Origin: Shewanella sp. OMA3-2
GTDB taxonomy: Bacteria; Pseudomonadota; Gammaproteobacteria; Enterobacterales; Shewanellaceae
Direction: 5' to 3'
NCBI RefSeq assembly: GCF_021513195.1
Contig: NZ_CP090974.1
Span: forward strand, 3,670,001-3,734,000
Length of the DNA: 64,000 nucleotides
In this document: in pieces, positions 29,609-39,840 of the stretch
Layout: each line of letters opens with the position of its first letter
Numbering within the stretch: position 1 is the stretch's first letter
Made by a program: the position numbers and the translations under genes
Notes under the pieces: generated by a model
The model's database searches: none
Seen by the model: only the letters and a program-made list of their open reading frames with translations
Told to the model about the DNA's origin: nothing

Positions 29609-30811
29609 CTAATTCTTCTGGGCAGTAAAACCAAATCTATCGACAACCAACTCCCGTTCACTGGCAGGCTGAGGGACATTGACTTGCTTGATTGGCTGTT
29701 TCAATACACGCTCAGCTTGTTGCATTAATATTTGCCAACTATGATCATTATCTGATTGCATCGCAAAACCAGTATTAATGCTAATTCTAACGTCATCATG
29801 TAATGCTTTAATGACTAAACTAGCCACTTTATCTTGTAATCTGGCGGTTAACCGTTGCAATTGTTCCGTTGAAGCCTCCTCAAACAACAAGACAAACTTA
29901 TTATCATGCTGTCTAAAAATGCCGCTATTAATGCGAGTCGTAAACTCTAAAACACTGGCCACATGCTTAACAACACTATCACTACCACCATAACCGTATT
30001 TTTCACTTATCTTAGGCAGTGAATCAATTTCAACAATCATAATGGCCATTGGCGCCTTTTGGTAACGACCTAACTCAAAAACATGTTTGGCGCGACTTGG
30101 TAAAGCTTGGCGATTTAACAACCCAGTTAATGGATCGACTTGAGTGACATCCTGTAATTTGAGTTGTTGTTGACGATATACAATCAAACAACACGATAAT
30201 GTCATCAACATTAAAAAAGTGAATACAGCCAAAGTACCTGATGATTGTAAAATACGATTACCAGCAATACTTAAGGTTAATTGCTGATCAAAGGCTACAA
30301 ATATAAAGCGAACAAGTTGCTGTCCAAAAAATATCAATTCAGCCAACATGAAAGGGTAATAAATAGCGTGAATTTTCCTAGATTTATCCGCTAATACAAT
30401 GGTCAAAACAGTGCAGATATTGATGAGCATTAAGAGTGGGTATATATAAAGTAACCTAGATGTCAGTGACTCTAAAAAACCTGGAACGTAATGCATTAAA
30501 AACACAATCGCGGCGATCAATATCATTGAATGCCACTGAGGGGTAAGCTGAAGGTGCCGCCTAATACCTGCAAGTAAACCGAGATGAGCCAATATATAAC
30601 ATGCATTAGCTAAGCCAGGGCCAAGCCAGTAGGGAATAGTGAAAAAGTAAGACAGTAAGCCAATGCAACTACTGGCAAAAAATAATCCGCCAGCCATGCT
30701 CCAATCTATCAAGCTGCGTTGTCGGTGACCAACAATATAAAATGCGAGTAAACTGATGGACATCATCGCACTGACTATTGCGGTTGATACGTGAAGTGTA
30801 AAAGCATCCAT
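29609..30811 (-). CDS. Membrane protein with degenerate GGDEF domain
   Basis: The N-terminal ~200 residues form about six to seven membrane helices. A GGDEF-type domain follows (DVTQVDPLTGLLNRQALPS ... MIVEIDSLPKISEKYG). At the catalytic site the expected GGDEF is replaced by HDNKF (RQHDNKFVLLFE), so cyclase activity is improbable. It could instead bind GTP or c-di-GMP, or signal by protein contact. At 400 residues the architecture is otherwise typical of a membrane sensor plus output domain. It converges with metH across the MITE-like repeat. Confidence 0.82.
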   Translation of the reverse strand: MDAFTLHVSTAIVSAMMSISLLAFYIVGHRQRSLIDWSMAGGLFFASSCIGLLSYFFTIPYWLGPGLANACYILAHLGLLAGIRRHLQLTPQWHSMILIAAIVFLMHYVPGFLESLTSRLLYIYPLLMLINICTVLTIVLADKSRKIHAIYYPFMLAELIFFGQQLVRFIFVAFDQQLTLSIAGNRILQSSGTLAVFTFLMLMTLSCCLIVYRQQQLKLQDVTQVDPLTGLLNRQALPSRAKHVFELGRYQKAPMAIMIVEIDSLPKISEKYGYGGSDSVVKHVASVLEFTTRINSGIFRQHDNKFVLLFEEASTEQLQRLTARLQDKVASLVIKALHDDVRISINTGFAMQSDNDHSWQILMQQAERVLKQPIKQVNVPQPASERELVVDRFGFTAQKN

Positions 30812-30915
30812 TGCTAAATTACATCCTAAATGTGCGTGTTTAGTTAATATATCGTTAAAAATAATACTTTAAAAGCAACAAACAACTATTTATATCAAAT
30901 GATGCTTTCTATCTA

Positions 30916-31629
30916 TTATAAGTGACCTGTTTTGACCCAAATAACCGTATCTTGCTCAACATAGGGGTTATGTTGACTTAGGTGCGGGCTGCGTAGCCAA
31001 GTTCCTGCAGGGTAATGACCATACTCGTCGATAAACTCACCACTGATAACATATATTTCTTCACCACCAAAATGACGATGTGGTTGGAATTGACATCCCG
31101 CAGGCCAATAAACTAAAGCGCATGATTCTGTAAGATGTTGATGTAATGGCATGACTTGTAGCTTTCCTTGCCCAGGCAACCAAGGCGCGTGTTGGGTATC
31201 GACACGAACTTGCTTTACGTCTGACGGTTGAAACTGATGTAACTTAACCAGTAACTCACAACCCTGTAAGCTAAATGGTGCATGACTAAAGCCTTCAGGA
31301 TTACGAATGTATGTGCCCGTTGGATAATCACCGGTTTCATCAGAAAAAATGCCAGATAAAACCAGAATTTCCTCACCTAATGGATGTGGATGGGATGCAA
31401 AACTGGCCCCGGCATCATACTTAACAATACTGGTTGCATGACCGCGTTCAGCTTCTTCTCTAGCAAGACGCTTGCGCCAAACACCTTTCGCGGGGCTTTT
31501 ATCCCAACTCAATTGATTGGTATCAATAACAACTCGCTGACTAAAGTCCATGTTAATCGAGTCACTTTGTACCGACTTAGAAAGGTTACTCTCTCGTATC
31601 TCAAAATCTTTAGGGTCGCTACTGTGCAT
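30916..31629 (-). CDS. ChrR-like double-cupin protein
   Basis: The protein has two tandem cupin folds, each with a histidine-rich metal motif: HPHPLGEEILVLSG with YPTGTYIRNP, and PHRHFGGEEIYVISG with YPAGTWLRSP. This matches the ChrR cupin family, whose founding member has a zinc-binding cupin attached to an anti-sigma factor. No anti-sigma domain and no sigma gene are present here, so a stand-alone metal-dependent sensor or dioxygenase-like role is possible. I chose the ATG at 31629, seven bases after GAGG; an ATG at 31635 is the alternative. Confidence 0.85.
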   Translation of the reverse strand: MHSSDPKDFEIRESNLSKSVQSDSINMDFSQRVVIDTNQLSWDKSPAKGVWRKRLAREEAERGHATSIVKYDAGASFASHPHPLGEEILVLSGIFSDETGDYPTGTYIRNPEGFSHAPFSLQGCELLVKLHQFQPSDVKQVRVDTQHAPWLPGQGKLQVMPLHQHLTESCALVYWPAGCQFQPHRHFGGEEIYVISGEFIDEYGHYPAGTWLRSPHLSQHNPYVEQDTVIWVKTGHL

Positions 31630-31870
31630 TACCATTCCTCACTCAAACTATGTCACTATCATAGATTGATTAAACAAGAAAACAAGCTGGTTCAATCGTA
31701 ACGCCTAAATACTTTTAGGTGCACTTTAATGAAATATAAGTATTAATTTTACGGACGGTAAATAACTAAAGCCTTAGAATACCATTACCCGCTATATCAA
31801 TATTATAAGGTAACAGCAATTTAAGGCTTGCAGACAAAAGACTAGCTGACGACTTGTCACCTATTTATTC

Positions 31871-31904
31871 GCTATTGGATTTTGTTATTAGCTATTGGAT
31901 TTTG
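31871..31904. repeat. Short direct repeat across the pbpG stop codon
   Basis: GCTATTGGATTTTG occurs at 31871-31884 and again at 31891-31904. The second copy encodes the last residues of the PBP7 protein, and the first lies beyond its stop. It looks like a local duplication. Confidence 0.8.
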
Positions 31905-32790
31905 CTAGTAGCTTTTGCTGTTTATATGCCTTAGCAGATGCTGGAATAGGGGTTACTTTACCTGTTTCTAACCATTTTTTAAGCCGGTTTGCATCAGCTA
32001 TATGGGTATATTTACCAAAGGTATCAAGCACTACAAATGCAACCTTTCGTTTATCCATTTCGGTCAACATAATTAAACAATGACCTGCTTTGCTGGTATA
32101 GCCTGTTTTAGTTAACGCGATATTCCAGCCGTCTTTAAATACCAACTTATTGGTGTTATGGAAATCAAGATTGTATCTTGGCTTATTGAAAATAATATGC
32201 TTTTTCTCTGTGGAGCTTAACGTCCCCAACAAAGGATACTTTTGACTTTCTTGTAACAGAATAACCAAATCCCGTGCACTAGAGACATTATCAGCCGATA
32301 AGCCAGTTGGCTCAGCATAACGAGTTTGATCCATACCTAAGGCTTTTGCTTTAGCGTTCATAGCATCAATAAAGGCAAAGTAGCCTCCGGGATAATGATG
32401 TGCAAGCGCGGTTGCGGCGCGATTCTCTGAAGACATTAAGGTCATCAGCATCATGGTTTCACGGCTAACTTCACTGCCAACTCGCACTCTAGAGTAGACA
32501 TTACGCATGATTGGGGCTTGATGAATATCTACTGTTATCATTTCATCTAGCGGTAATTTAGCATCTAACACAACCATTGCTGTCATCAACTTAGTGACGG
32601 ACGCTATAGGCACTTGATGATTAATATTACTCGAATATAAAACCTCATTGGTATTAAGATCCACAAGCATAGCACTACCTGCAGCTAACTCTTGTTGCTG
32701 AGAAGACGCGACGGCTGTTGCTGCATAAACCTGGTGAGTAAAGCTAGCTAATAATAACAGGGTCGAAAAAGCGAATTTGAATGGCATCAT
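31888..32790 (-). CDS. pbpG: D-alanyl-D-alanine endopeptidase PbpG (PBP7)
   Basis: This is a low-molecular-weight penicillin-binding protein that cuts peptide cross-links of murein in the periplasm. A signal peptide ends near QVYA. The serine-hydrolase triad motifs are present: SxxK as SVTK (ASVTKLM), SxN as SEN, and KTG in [14 protein letters not shown]. The length of about 300 residues is normal for PBP7. The ATG at 32790 is used; a preceding TTG is possible. There is no operon partner. Confidence 0.92.
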   Translation of the reverse strand: MMPFKFAFSTLLLLASFTHQVYAATAVASSQQQELAAGSAMLVDLNTNEVLYSSNINHQVPIASVTKLMTAMVVLDAKLPLDEMITVDIHQAPIMRNVYSRVRVGSEVSRETMMLMTLMSSENRAATALAHHYPGGYFAFIDAMNAKAKALGMDQTRYAEPTGLSADNVSSARDLVILLQESQKYPLLGTLSSTEKKHIIFNKPRYNLDFHNTNKLVFKDGWNIALTKTGYTSKAGHCLIMLTEMDKRKVAFVVLDTFGKYTHIADANRLKKWLETGKVTPIPASAKAYKQQKLLAKSNS

Positions 32791-32793
32791 CAA

Positions 32794-33175
32794 GGTTAAT
32801 TTTACAATAAAAAAATAAAAAAATAAAAATTGAGTATACGCTAAACAGTGATTAGTCAGCGAGCCAATTCATACGAAAGTACTCAATTAAATTCACTTCC
32901 CATGATCGAAGCGCCTACAGAGTCATTACATTAAGTCGCCTGCTGCCCCGTAGTCAATTGGTAATGAAAGATAGGCATGCTAAATTGTTAATCCTATTTT
33001 TCAGGCTACAATCACAGTAAATTGGTAATAATAACAATAACCACTAGCACTCTACGCCACGGTTAATTTACTGTTATAGTATCTATTCTGACGTAACAAA
33101 AAAGACCTTATATGTGTCACTCGGTTTACTTTTTTGAGATTAGATTTTGATGCTTTTTATTAATAGCTTGATCAA
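32794..33175. other. Intergenic region with no recognised gene
   Basis: A run of A-rich octamers (AAAAAAAT-type, about 32803-32830) lies just upstream of pbpG. Nothing else is recognised; promoters for divergent pbpG and the ATPase gene are expected here. Confidence 0.5.
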
Positions 33176-34429
33176 ATGGATAACAATATGGCAGTAACTA
33201 TCGATGCAATTATTGCTAAATGGCAGCAATTGTTAACCAATATAAACCCTAATGACTCAGCTAAAGAACCAGAGTCTGAGCCTACCAATACATTATCGCT
33301 AAAAGCCATTGCGCAAACCTATTTATACCATGGGATCAGAAGTCCGCTGAAACAACAGCTTTCCTACAAGGTTAATACGGATAATTACCATGTTATTGGC
33401 CGAGAACAAGCCATAGTGCAAATCAACAACGCCATCGAGCTATGGCGTGATAATCAAGGTGAATTAAGTGCGATCATTGCCCCTTTTGGTTCAGGTGTCA
33501 GTACTTTTATTCAGAATATTATCCGCCAACAACAATCATCAGAACCATTATTATGGCTTAGCTTCTGCAAAGCACCATTGTCGCCAAAAGAAGCTATCGC
33601 CACTTTATATGATTGTTTTGACATTCAACATGAACCGCAATCAATTACCGAAGCCATTAGATTAATCAATGCAGAGCCTAAACACATTATTTTATTGGAT
33701 GATATTCATCGATTAATGCAGCGACAGATGGGCAGTTATCAAGCCTTGGTAACCTTAGCGACTATTTTAATGGAAACCAGGCAAAGACATTGTTGGATTG
33801 TGGGATGCGAAACCTATGTCTGGCAAAGACTCTCTTCGCAATACCAAATTACCCACTTTGTCAAAACGCTGGTTCAGCTGAAATATTTTACCCAAACCGA
33901 ACTAACCACATTTATTACCCTCCACCTAGCTGATTTAGGCATCTATTTACCGCAAGAAAACAGTGATGAGCTAGACGAAGAGGGAGACTCAGCACTCACC
34001 ATAGAGCTCAATGCTATAGAATCTCATAGCAAAACCTTGATGAAAATCTGTCAAGGTCACCCTAAGCTCGCCTTATTTATTCTAAAGCTATCTATTGATG
34101 AACATAAGATAACTAAACTGAGCGACCTCAACTCAAAAGATATTTTCACCATCGACACCCAAGCGCTAAATAGTCTGGATGAAGAATCACTTTTTGCACT
34201 CGCAGAGATTTATGTTCATGGTGGGTTAACCGTTGAAAATTTGAGTATTATTTTCAACATGTCTATTGAAGAAAGCTCACTAACATTAGAATTTTTGAGC
34301 AAGCAGGGTCTATTAATAACCCAATACTGTGAAAGTGATTTTGCGCGACATTTTTATCAAATACCGCCTGTGTTAAGTAAAATAGTCGCGACGCACCTGC
34401 TTAATCACAACAAGCTTTTCAGCCTTTAA
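33176..34429 (+). CDS. AAA-type ATPase-like protein with degenerate Walker A
   Basis: This 417-residue soluble protein has an AAA/NTPase core. The Walker A loop reads APFGSGVST, with valine where the conserved lysine should be. Walker B is intact (HIILLDDIHRL). A winged-helix-like C-terminal part follows. Losing the lysine usually abolishes nucleotide hydrolysis, so the protein may act as a scaffold or bind nucleotide differently. It is followed after 21 bp by an MscS-type channel gene, and the two are probably co-transcribed. Confidence 0.7.
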   Translation: MDNNMAVTIDAIIAKWQQLLTNINPNDSAKEPESEPTNTLSLKAIAQTYLYHGIRSPLKQQLSYKVNTDNYHVIGREQAIVQINNAIELWRDNQGELSAIIAPFGSGVSTFIQNIIRQQQSSEPLLWLSFCKAPLSPKEAIATLYDCFDIQHEPQSITEAIRLINAEPKHIILLDDIHRLMQRQMGSYQALVTLATILMETRQRHCWIVGCETYVWQRLSSQYQITHFVKTLVQLKYFTQTELTTFITLHLADLGIYLPQENSDELDEEGDSALTIELNAIESHSKTLMKICQGHPKLALFILKLSIDEHKITKLSDLNSKDIFTIDTQALNSLDEESLFALAEIYVHGGLTVENLSIIFNMSIEESSLTLEFLSKQGLLITQYCESDFARHFYQIPPVLSKIVATHLLNHNKLFSL

Positions 34430-34450
34430 CTATGACTAAAGAGAATAGAA

Positions 34451-35275
34451 ATGGAATCAACAACTGATGCACTAAAATCGCTCATAAATATTATTTCATT
34501 TGAAAAAATAGCCTTGATTTTATTGCTATGCGGTCTTGCTTGGGCGTTATTAAATCTTATAAAAATCAGCTTAGATAAGCTCACCGTAAAGCTGCCTAAA
34601 TATCGACTATTTTGGGGCAGGTTATACCCTTTTATCCGCTTATTCATTTGGGGTAGTGTGATAACGTATACCATTACTGGCATTATTTCACCGCACCAAA
34701 GCGTTGTAATAGCCATTATTGGTTCAATCAGTATTGTTATCGGTTTAGCGACCCAAGAACCGGCTAAAAACATGATCGCAGGCTTCATTATTATGTTAAA
34801 CCCACCCTATAGAGTGGGCGATATGGTGACTCTGGCTGGCCATTATGGTGAAGTCACTAAACTTGAATGGAGCGTAACCTGGTTGCGCACCTTCAATGAC
34901 GACACCATCATGGTGCCTAATGCGGAAGTATTAAAAAATGCTGTATCAAATGCCAATAGTGGTGCCTTAGATGAAATGGTTGTTATCAGTTTTAATTTGC
35001 CTTTACATGCTGATCACAAACAAGCCATGGCCCTCGCCAAGGAAGCCACACAATGCTCACCTTACACCTTTTTAAATAAACCCATTAGGATCATTCTAGG
35101 AACAGACTTATCCTTTGGGCAATATGTGCAAACCATCACCATCAAAGCGTATGTGATGGATGTGCGCCTAGAAAGAAAGTTTGTTAGTGACATCAATGTA
35201 AGAGTGTTAGATGCATTTAAAAATGCGCACTTTTATGACGACAAGCAAATGTTTTCATCTCAGGTTACGCTATAA
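34451..35275 (+). CDS. MscS-family mechanosensitive channel
   Basis: This 274-residue protein has three N-terminal hydrophobic helices and the MscS core. The pore-lining and beta-domain region reads GLATQEPAKNMIAGFIIML, PYRVGDMVTLAGHYGEV and TIMVPNAEVLKN. MscS channels open under membrane tension to release solutes during hypo-osmotic shock. It follows the degenerate ATPase gene, which suggests that the ATPase modulates or accompanies the channel. rpiA follows 37 bp later. Confidence 0.88.
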   Translation: MESTTDALKSLINIISFEKIALILLLCGLAWALLNLIKISLDKLTVKLPKYRLFWGRLYPFIRLFIWGSVITYTITGIISPHQSVVIAIIGSISIVIGLATQEPAKNMIAGFIIMLNPPYRVGDMVTLAGHYGEVTKLEWSVTWLRTFNDDTIMVPNAEVLKNAVSNANSGALDEMVVISFNLPLHADHKQAMALAKEATQCSPYTFLNKPIRIILGTDLSFGQYVQTITIKAYVMDVRLERKFVSDINVRVLDAFKNAHFYDDKQMFSSQVTL

Positions 35276-35312
35276 TTGAGATAATTTTAAAAACGACTAA
35301 TGGAATTGCCTA

Positions 35313-35975
35313 ATGACTCAAGATGAAATGAAAAAAGCAGCCGGCTGGGCTGCATTAAAATATGTCGAAAGAGACGCAGTTGTGGGTGTAGGTACAGGCT
35401 CAACGGTTAATCATTTTATTGATGCACTCGCCACAATGAAAGATGATATTAAAGGCGCAGTTTCAAGCTCTGAAGCATCGACAGCAAAATTGAAGCAATT
35501 AGGCATTGAAGTATTTGATTTAAACAATGTTGCAGAACTTGCCGTTTATGTTGATGGCGCCGATGAAATTAATGACCGCATGGACATGATTAAAGGCGGT
35601 GGCGCTGCTTTAACCCGTGAAAAAATTGTTGCCGCAGTTGCCAAAAAATTCATTTGTATTGTCGATAACACAAAACAAGTATCTATACTGGGCGACTTCC
35701 CACTACCTGTTGAAGTTATCCCAATGGCACGTTCATATGTTGCCCGTGAATTAGTTAAATTGGGCGGGGATCCTGAATATCGCCAAGGGGTAGTGACCGA
35801 CAATGGTAATGTGATTTTAGATGTACATAACATGAAAATTCTAGATCCTAAAGTGATGGAAACTAAAATTAATGCCATAGTCGGTGTTGTCACTAATGGT
35901 CTGTTTGCTAACCGAGGTGCCGACGTATTATTAGTTGGCACACCTGAAGGCGTTAACACTGTCACCTCAAAGTAA
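35313..35975 (+). CDS. rpiA: Ribose-5-phosphate isomerase A
   Basis: RpiA interconverts ribose 5-phosphate and ribulose 5-phosphate in the pentose phosphate pathway. Family motifs seen are [50 protein letters not shown] (catalytic region) and [15 protein letters not shown]. At 220 residues it equals the E. coli length. A strong terminator follows. Confidence 0.96.
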   Translation: MTQDEMKKAAGWAALKYVERDAVVGVGTGSTVNHFIDALATMKDDIKGAVSSSEASTAKLKQLGIEVFDLNNVAELAVYVDGADEINDRMDMIKGGGAALTREKIVAAVAKKFICIVDNTKQVSILGDFPLPVEVIPMARSYVARELVKLGGDPEYRQGVVTDNGNVILDVHNMKILDPKVMETKINAIVGVVTNGLFANRGADVLLVGTPEGVNTVTSK

Positions 35976-36051
35976 CTGTTTGGGATATGACTAAGTCTGA
36001 AATAGCGATATTTTAGCGACTGAATAAGCTAACAAGACATTATCGTCCAAT

Positions 36052-36084
36052 AAAAAACCTAACTGGCTAAGTTAGGTTTTTTCA
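36052..36084 (+). terminator. Rho-independent terminator after rpiA
   Basis: A perfect 12-bp stem (36052-36063 with 36071-36082) with a 7-base loop ends in a T-run. Confidence 0.92.
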
Positions 36085-36251
36085 TCTAGTGCCTGCTTGT
36101 TTAAACACATATGCAAATCGCTATATAAGCCTTCTCGCCCCTGTATCAGATTCTGTGTAACACTCACAAAAATAAACGTAAAATTACACTTTCAATCGCT
36201 TACGCAAAATCAAGCTTGATAATGTCAAAACACACCGCACTTCAAACCATC

Positions 36252-38114
36252 TTATACTTTGAACATACTGACTGACTTATGTAACCCTGCGGCTCGAATA
36301 CGTAAATCTTCTGATGCCGCTGCATTTTCTTCCGAAGCGTGGGAAGACTCATCTGCAATGTCTCGTATAACTACCACATTTTTATTCACCTCAGCAGCCA
36401 CCATACTTTGCTCTTCAATTGCCGCAGCAATTTGAGTGCTCATATCCATAATATTAGTCACATCTTCATTGATTAGACGTAATAATGTCCCTGCACTGGC
36501 AGCCTGTTCAGCACTTTCTGCCCCTTGGCGCTGGCTGGTTTCCATTAACTGAACAATAGATCGCGTGCGTGTTTGTAAGGTGCCGATAATAGCGGCAATC
36601 TCTTCGGTAGACTCTTGGGTTCGCATCGCTAGACTTCTAACCTCATCCGCTACCACCGCAAATCCGCGGCCTTGCTCACCTGCTCTAGCCGCTTCAATTG
36701 CTGCATTAAGTGCCAGTAAGTTAGTTTGCTCTGCAATACCTCGGATAACATCTAAAACGCTGCCAATCGTTTTACTGTCTTGCTCAAGCTCGCGAACCAC
36801 TTTTGCCGAATCGTTAAGCTGGCTGGCAAGCAATTGAATTTTTGCAATCGTTTCTTCAACGCCAATTTGACCACTTTTTGCGTTGTCATGGGTTTGGCTC
36901 GCTTTCAATGCGGCTAACTCTGTGTTGTTAGCAATTTCATCAATTGTTGCCCCCATTTCAGTAATAGCAGTTGCAACCATATCCGTTTCATTTAGCTGCT
37001 TTAACACCCCTTCTGATGCAATAGAAGCATTATTAGATAATTCCTCACATGAGGTATTCATAGCATCAACCGCTTCATTAACTTGCTCAATCAAGTGTTG
37101 AAATGAACCGACCATGCTATTAACGTGAGTCGCTATGCGTGATAACTCATCATCCCCTGAGTCATCACATCTCAGGGTTAAATCTTTATTTTTTTCAATA
37201 TTGGCAATCACCTGGGTGATATTTTCGACAGGGGTAATAATGCTGCGAATAATATAAAAAGTGGATACCGACAACACTAAGGTAATCAATAAGAAGATTC
37301 CGCCACCTAAATACACGCCATTTTCTTCTGCTTGATGGATTTCAGCTATGGTTTGATTTTGTAATATTTTACGATCGTCATCAGTTTTATGGATAACATC
37401 ACGTAATACTTTCATTTTTCCGTCAACCTCAGTCAAGCCAAACTCTTGCTCTTTACTCACTAACGCCTGAAAATCAGCCTGATATTGGTCGATACTTTCC
37501 TGCAATTGACCTTTAATTCCAGATGTTAGATAAGAACTGTTAACAGCCTGCTTGAACTGACTAATATATAACGTAAACGAGTCTATATATTTGGGATCGC
37601 GGCGCAACATAAAATCTTTTTCATTACGACGAAGTTGAAGCATGATCATCAGTAACTCATTTTCATTATTACTGTTTAAGATCGTTTCAACATTATGAAC
37701 AGCTCCCCTTAACTGGCCATACAAACCCGTTGTAGGTGTTAGGCCAATTTCTTTTTGTAGCACCACAACATCGTTAAATGTCGATTTATATGCCTGGACA
37801 CTCGCCTTTAAACCATTCAAAGCCGTTAGGGGGATATTGCGATCAGTTAATACGCCCTCTAAATGATCAAACAATAGATTAAGATCGACAAAACTCTGTT
37901 GATGCTTTTCAAGATATACGACATCTAATCTGCTCAAGAAATCTTTTTCTTTATTTCTCAGCTCAAAAATTTCTTTTTCAATTTCGATTACACTGCTTTT
38001 AGAATCAGCCAATTGCTGCTGCACATTAATCGAATATAGTTGCAATGCAAACATAGCAACAAGCGCTAAAATAGAGACCGCAGCACTCAGCATTAGCTTA
38101 GAACGGATTAACAT
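36252..38114 (-). CDS. Methyl-accepting chemotaxis protein
   Basis: This 620-residue chemoreceptor has TM1 at about residues 8-28 and a helical periplasmic sensor. TM2 is near residue 270 ([20 protein letters not shown]), then a HAMP domain, and a cytoplasmic signalling domain with the conserved hairpin [20 protein letters not shown]. The sensor contains two repeats of the type [22 protein letters not shown], a pattern known from helical bimodular sensor domains that bind organic acids; the ligand here is unknown. No che genes are nearby. Confidence 0.92.
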   Translation of the reverse strand: MLIRSKLMLSAAVSILALVAMFALQLYSINVQQQLADSKSSVIEIEKEIFELRNKEKDFLSRLDVVYLEKHQQSFVDLNLLFDHLEGVLTDRNIPLTALNGLKASVQAYKSTFNDVVVLQKEIGLTPTTGLYGQLRGAVHNVETILNSNNENELLMIMLQLRRNEKDFMLRRDPKYIDSFTLYISQFKQAVNSSYLTSGIKGQLQESIDQYQADFQALVSKEQEFGLTEVDGKMKVLRDVIHKTDDDRKILQNQTIAEIHQAEENGVYLGGGIFLLITLVLSVSTFYIIRSIITPVENITQVIANIEKNKDLTLRCDDSGDDELSRIATHVNSMVGSFQHLIEQVNEAVDAMNTSCEELSNNASIASEGVLKQLNETDMVATAITEMGATIDEIANNTELAALKASQTHDNAKSGQIGVEETIAKIQLLASQLNDSAKVVRELEQDSKTIGSVLDVIRGIAEQTNLLALNAAIEAARAGEQGRGFAVVADEVRSLAMRTQESTEEIAAIIGTLQTRTRSIVQLMETSQRQGAESAEQAASAGTLLRLINEDVTNIMDMSTQIAAAIEEQSMVAAEVNKNVVVIRDIADESSHASEENAAASEDLRIRAAGLHKSVSMFKV

Positions 38115-38289
38115 AGTGCACCCTTTTCATTTTAATAATTAATATATAGCCGTTTTCATTAAAGTAAGCGAATCATTAACCTAAAATACTTTCCAAAAAT
38201 TGACCCTAAGCTTTCTATCGGCTTATAACACTAAAACTAAATACTGAGTGTTGTCTTATAGAAATATTATTCATTATTTTCAAAAAAGC

Positions 38290-38317
38290 ATAAAAAAGGT
38301 CTTCCGAAGAAGACCTT
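38290..38317 (-). terminator. Terminator of the small cytochrome gene
   Basis: A 9-bp stem (38296-38304 with 38309-38317) with a CGAA loop is followed on the - strand by a T-run, about 49 bases past the stop. Confidence 0.82.
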
Positions 38318-38365
38318 AACTCATCACCTTTTTACAATGAGTGGACACGATGGCAAACATTGGGG

Positions 38366-38599
38366 TTACTTTTCCATTTGGTGACAATCAGTACATTCTT
38401 TCATTGTCAGTTCAGGGCTGTGCATTTCCATATCAATTTCATGGGCATCACCAATGGCATGGCAATCAGCACAAACTGCTAAAGTGGCTTCATTTTCAGT
38501 GTGCATAGCAACGTCGATGCTTTCATGACACTCAACACAGTCAACGGCAACAGCAGCACCTGCAAAAAATAGCGCAGTAAATAAAATTACATATTTCAT
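38366..38599 (-). CDS. Small periplasmic tri-haem c-type cytochrome
   Basis: The 77-residue precursor has a signal peptide (MKYVILFTALFFAGAAVAVD) and three CxxCH haem-binding motifs: CVECH, CADCH and CTDCH. The mature protein is only about 58 residues, so haem density is very high. Additional histidines (such as in AMHTEN, GDAHEID and EMHSPE) could serve as distal ligands. The start at 38599 is set by AGGAG just upstream; the longer frame to 38653 adds non-signal sequence. It differs from the four-haem CctA type. It is probably an electron shuttle. Confidence 0.85.
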   Translation of the reverse strand: MKYVILFTALFFAGAAVAVDCVECHESIDVAMHTENEATLAVCADCHAIGDAHEIDMEMHSPELTMKECTDCHQMEK

Positions 38600-38865
38600 A
38601 TATACTCCTAAGTCATTTAGGCGCAGATCAGGATTATGCGTTCCAAAGCTCAACCTTTACTGCACTCATTAATTAAGTGTATTAACGACTATTTTAAGCA
38701 TTATTTCAAAAAAGATTATCAAAAATGCTAACAACATCAAATTTTAAGCGTTATTGTGTCAATTAGAATCGACTTTAACAAAGCCACAACTTGCTGTACG
38801 ATTTATCTCCAATCGATTTATTACCAAACAATTTATGACAAGAAAAATCTCAATCATAGAAAAAA

Positions 38866-39564
38866 CTAACTGATTGAGTCGACTTCCTCTTGCGTTAAGT
38901 AACGCCAATCTCCAGGCACTAACTCTGGGTCTAGCTCAATTTGACCAACGCACTCACGGTGTAAATTAACCACTTTATTACCGACAGCGGCAAACATGCG
39001 TTTAACTTGATGATATTTACCTTCACTGATTGTTAAGCGCACCTGTTGTGGGCTAAGCAACTCTAAAATAGCTGGTTTGGTTAATCCATCCTCATTACGC
39101 AGTTCGATACCACTGGCAAAAACGGCGACTAAATCTTCACTAATAGGATCAGCCAGCTCAACTAAATAGCGCTTGCCGCAATCTTTCTTCGGAGAGGTGA
39201 TTTTATGAGACCACTGTCCATCACTGGTGATCAAGACTAAGCCTGTGGTATCAGCATCTAACCGGCCAGCTATGTGTAAGGTATCAATTTTTTCGATATC
39301 CATTAAGCTCAACACTGAAGGATAAACTTCATCAATGGTCGAACAAATGGTGTCTACAGGCTTGTTCAGCATAATATATCGCTCACCGACCACTGAAATG
39401 ACCTGACCATCTAAACAAACCACTGTATTTTCTGTTACCTGAAACCCCGAATCTTTAATCACTATGCCATCACAGGTAACATCACTTCGATGAAGTGCTT
39501 TTTTCGCCATAGTACGCGTCAATTCGGTACTCTCACAAATAAATTTGTCTAAACGCACAATCAA
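38866..39564 (-). CDS. rsuA: 16S rRNA pseudouridine(516) synthase RsuA
   Basis: The 232-residue enzyme has an N-terminal S4 domain (VRLDKFICESTELTRTMAKKAL) and the catalytic GRLDADTTGLVLITSDGQWSH. The stretch ITSPKKDCGKRYLVEL and the end QVRLTISEGKYHQVKRMFAA follow RsuA closely, so modification of U516 in 16S rRNA is the best call. It is monocistronic in appearance. The paralogue at 6477-7193 is more diverged. Confidence 0.92.
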   Translation of the reverse strand: MIVRLDKFICESTELTRTMAKKALHRSDVTCDGIVIKDSGFQVTENTVVCLDGQVISVVGERYIMLNKPVDTICSTIDEVYPSVLSLMDIEKIDTLHIAGRLDADTTGLVLITSDGQWSHKITSPKKDCGKRYLVELADPISEDLVAVFASGIELRNEDGLTKPAILELLSPQQVRLTISEGKYHQVKRMFAAVGNKVVNLHRECVGQIELDPELVPGDWRYLTQEEVDSIS

Positions 39565-39840
39565 TACTCACAGTTTTAATTTGTTCATATTATGCGGTCT
39601 TAAGTTAAAAATAGAAATAACAGCCGAGTAAATCGTACTTTTCGTTACACCTAGACACAAAAAAACGCACGCCCTTCCCCATAGAACGCTTGTATTATTA
39701 GCCGACAACCCCTTAACATAGCTGTCACAACAATAAGTCAGTAGTCAATTGCAATGATAGGCTTTGACACTCAAACCTGACAATATAAAACAACATTACC
39801 AGCCTCCATTGAAGGGCATATTTAAAGCAAAGGAAACAAC

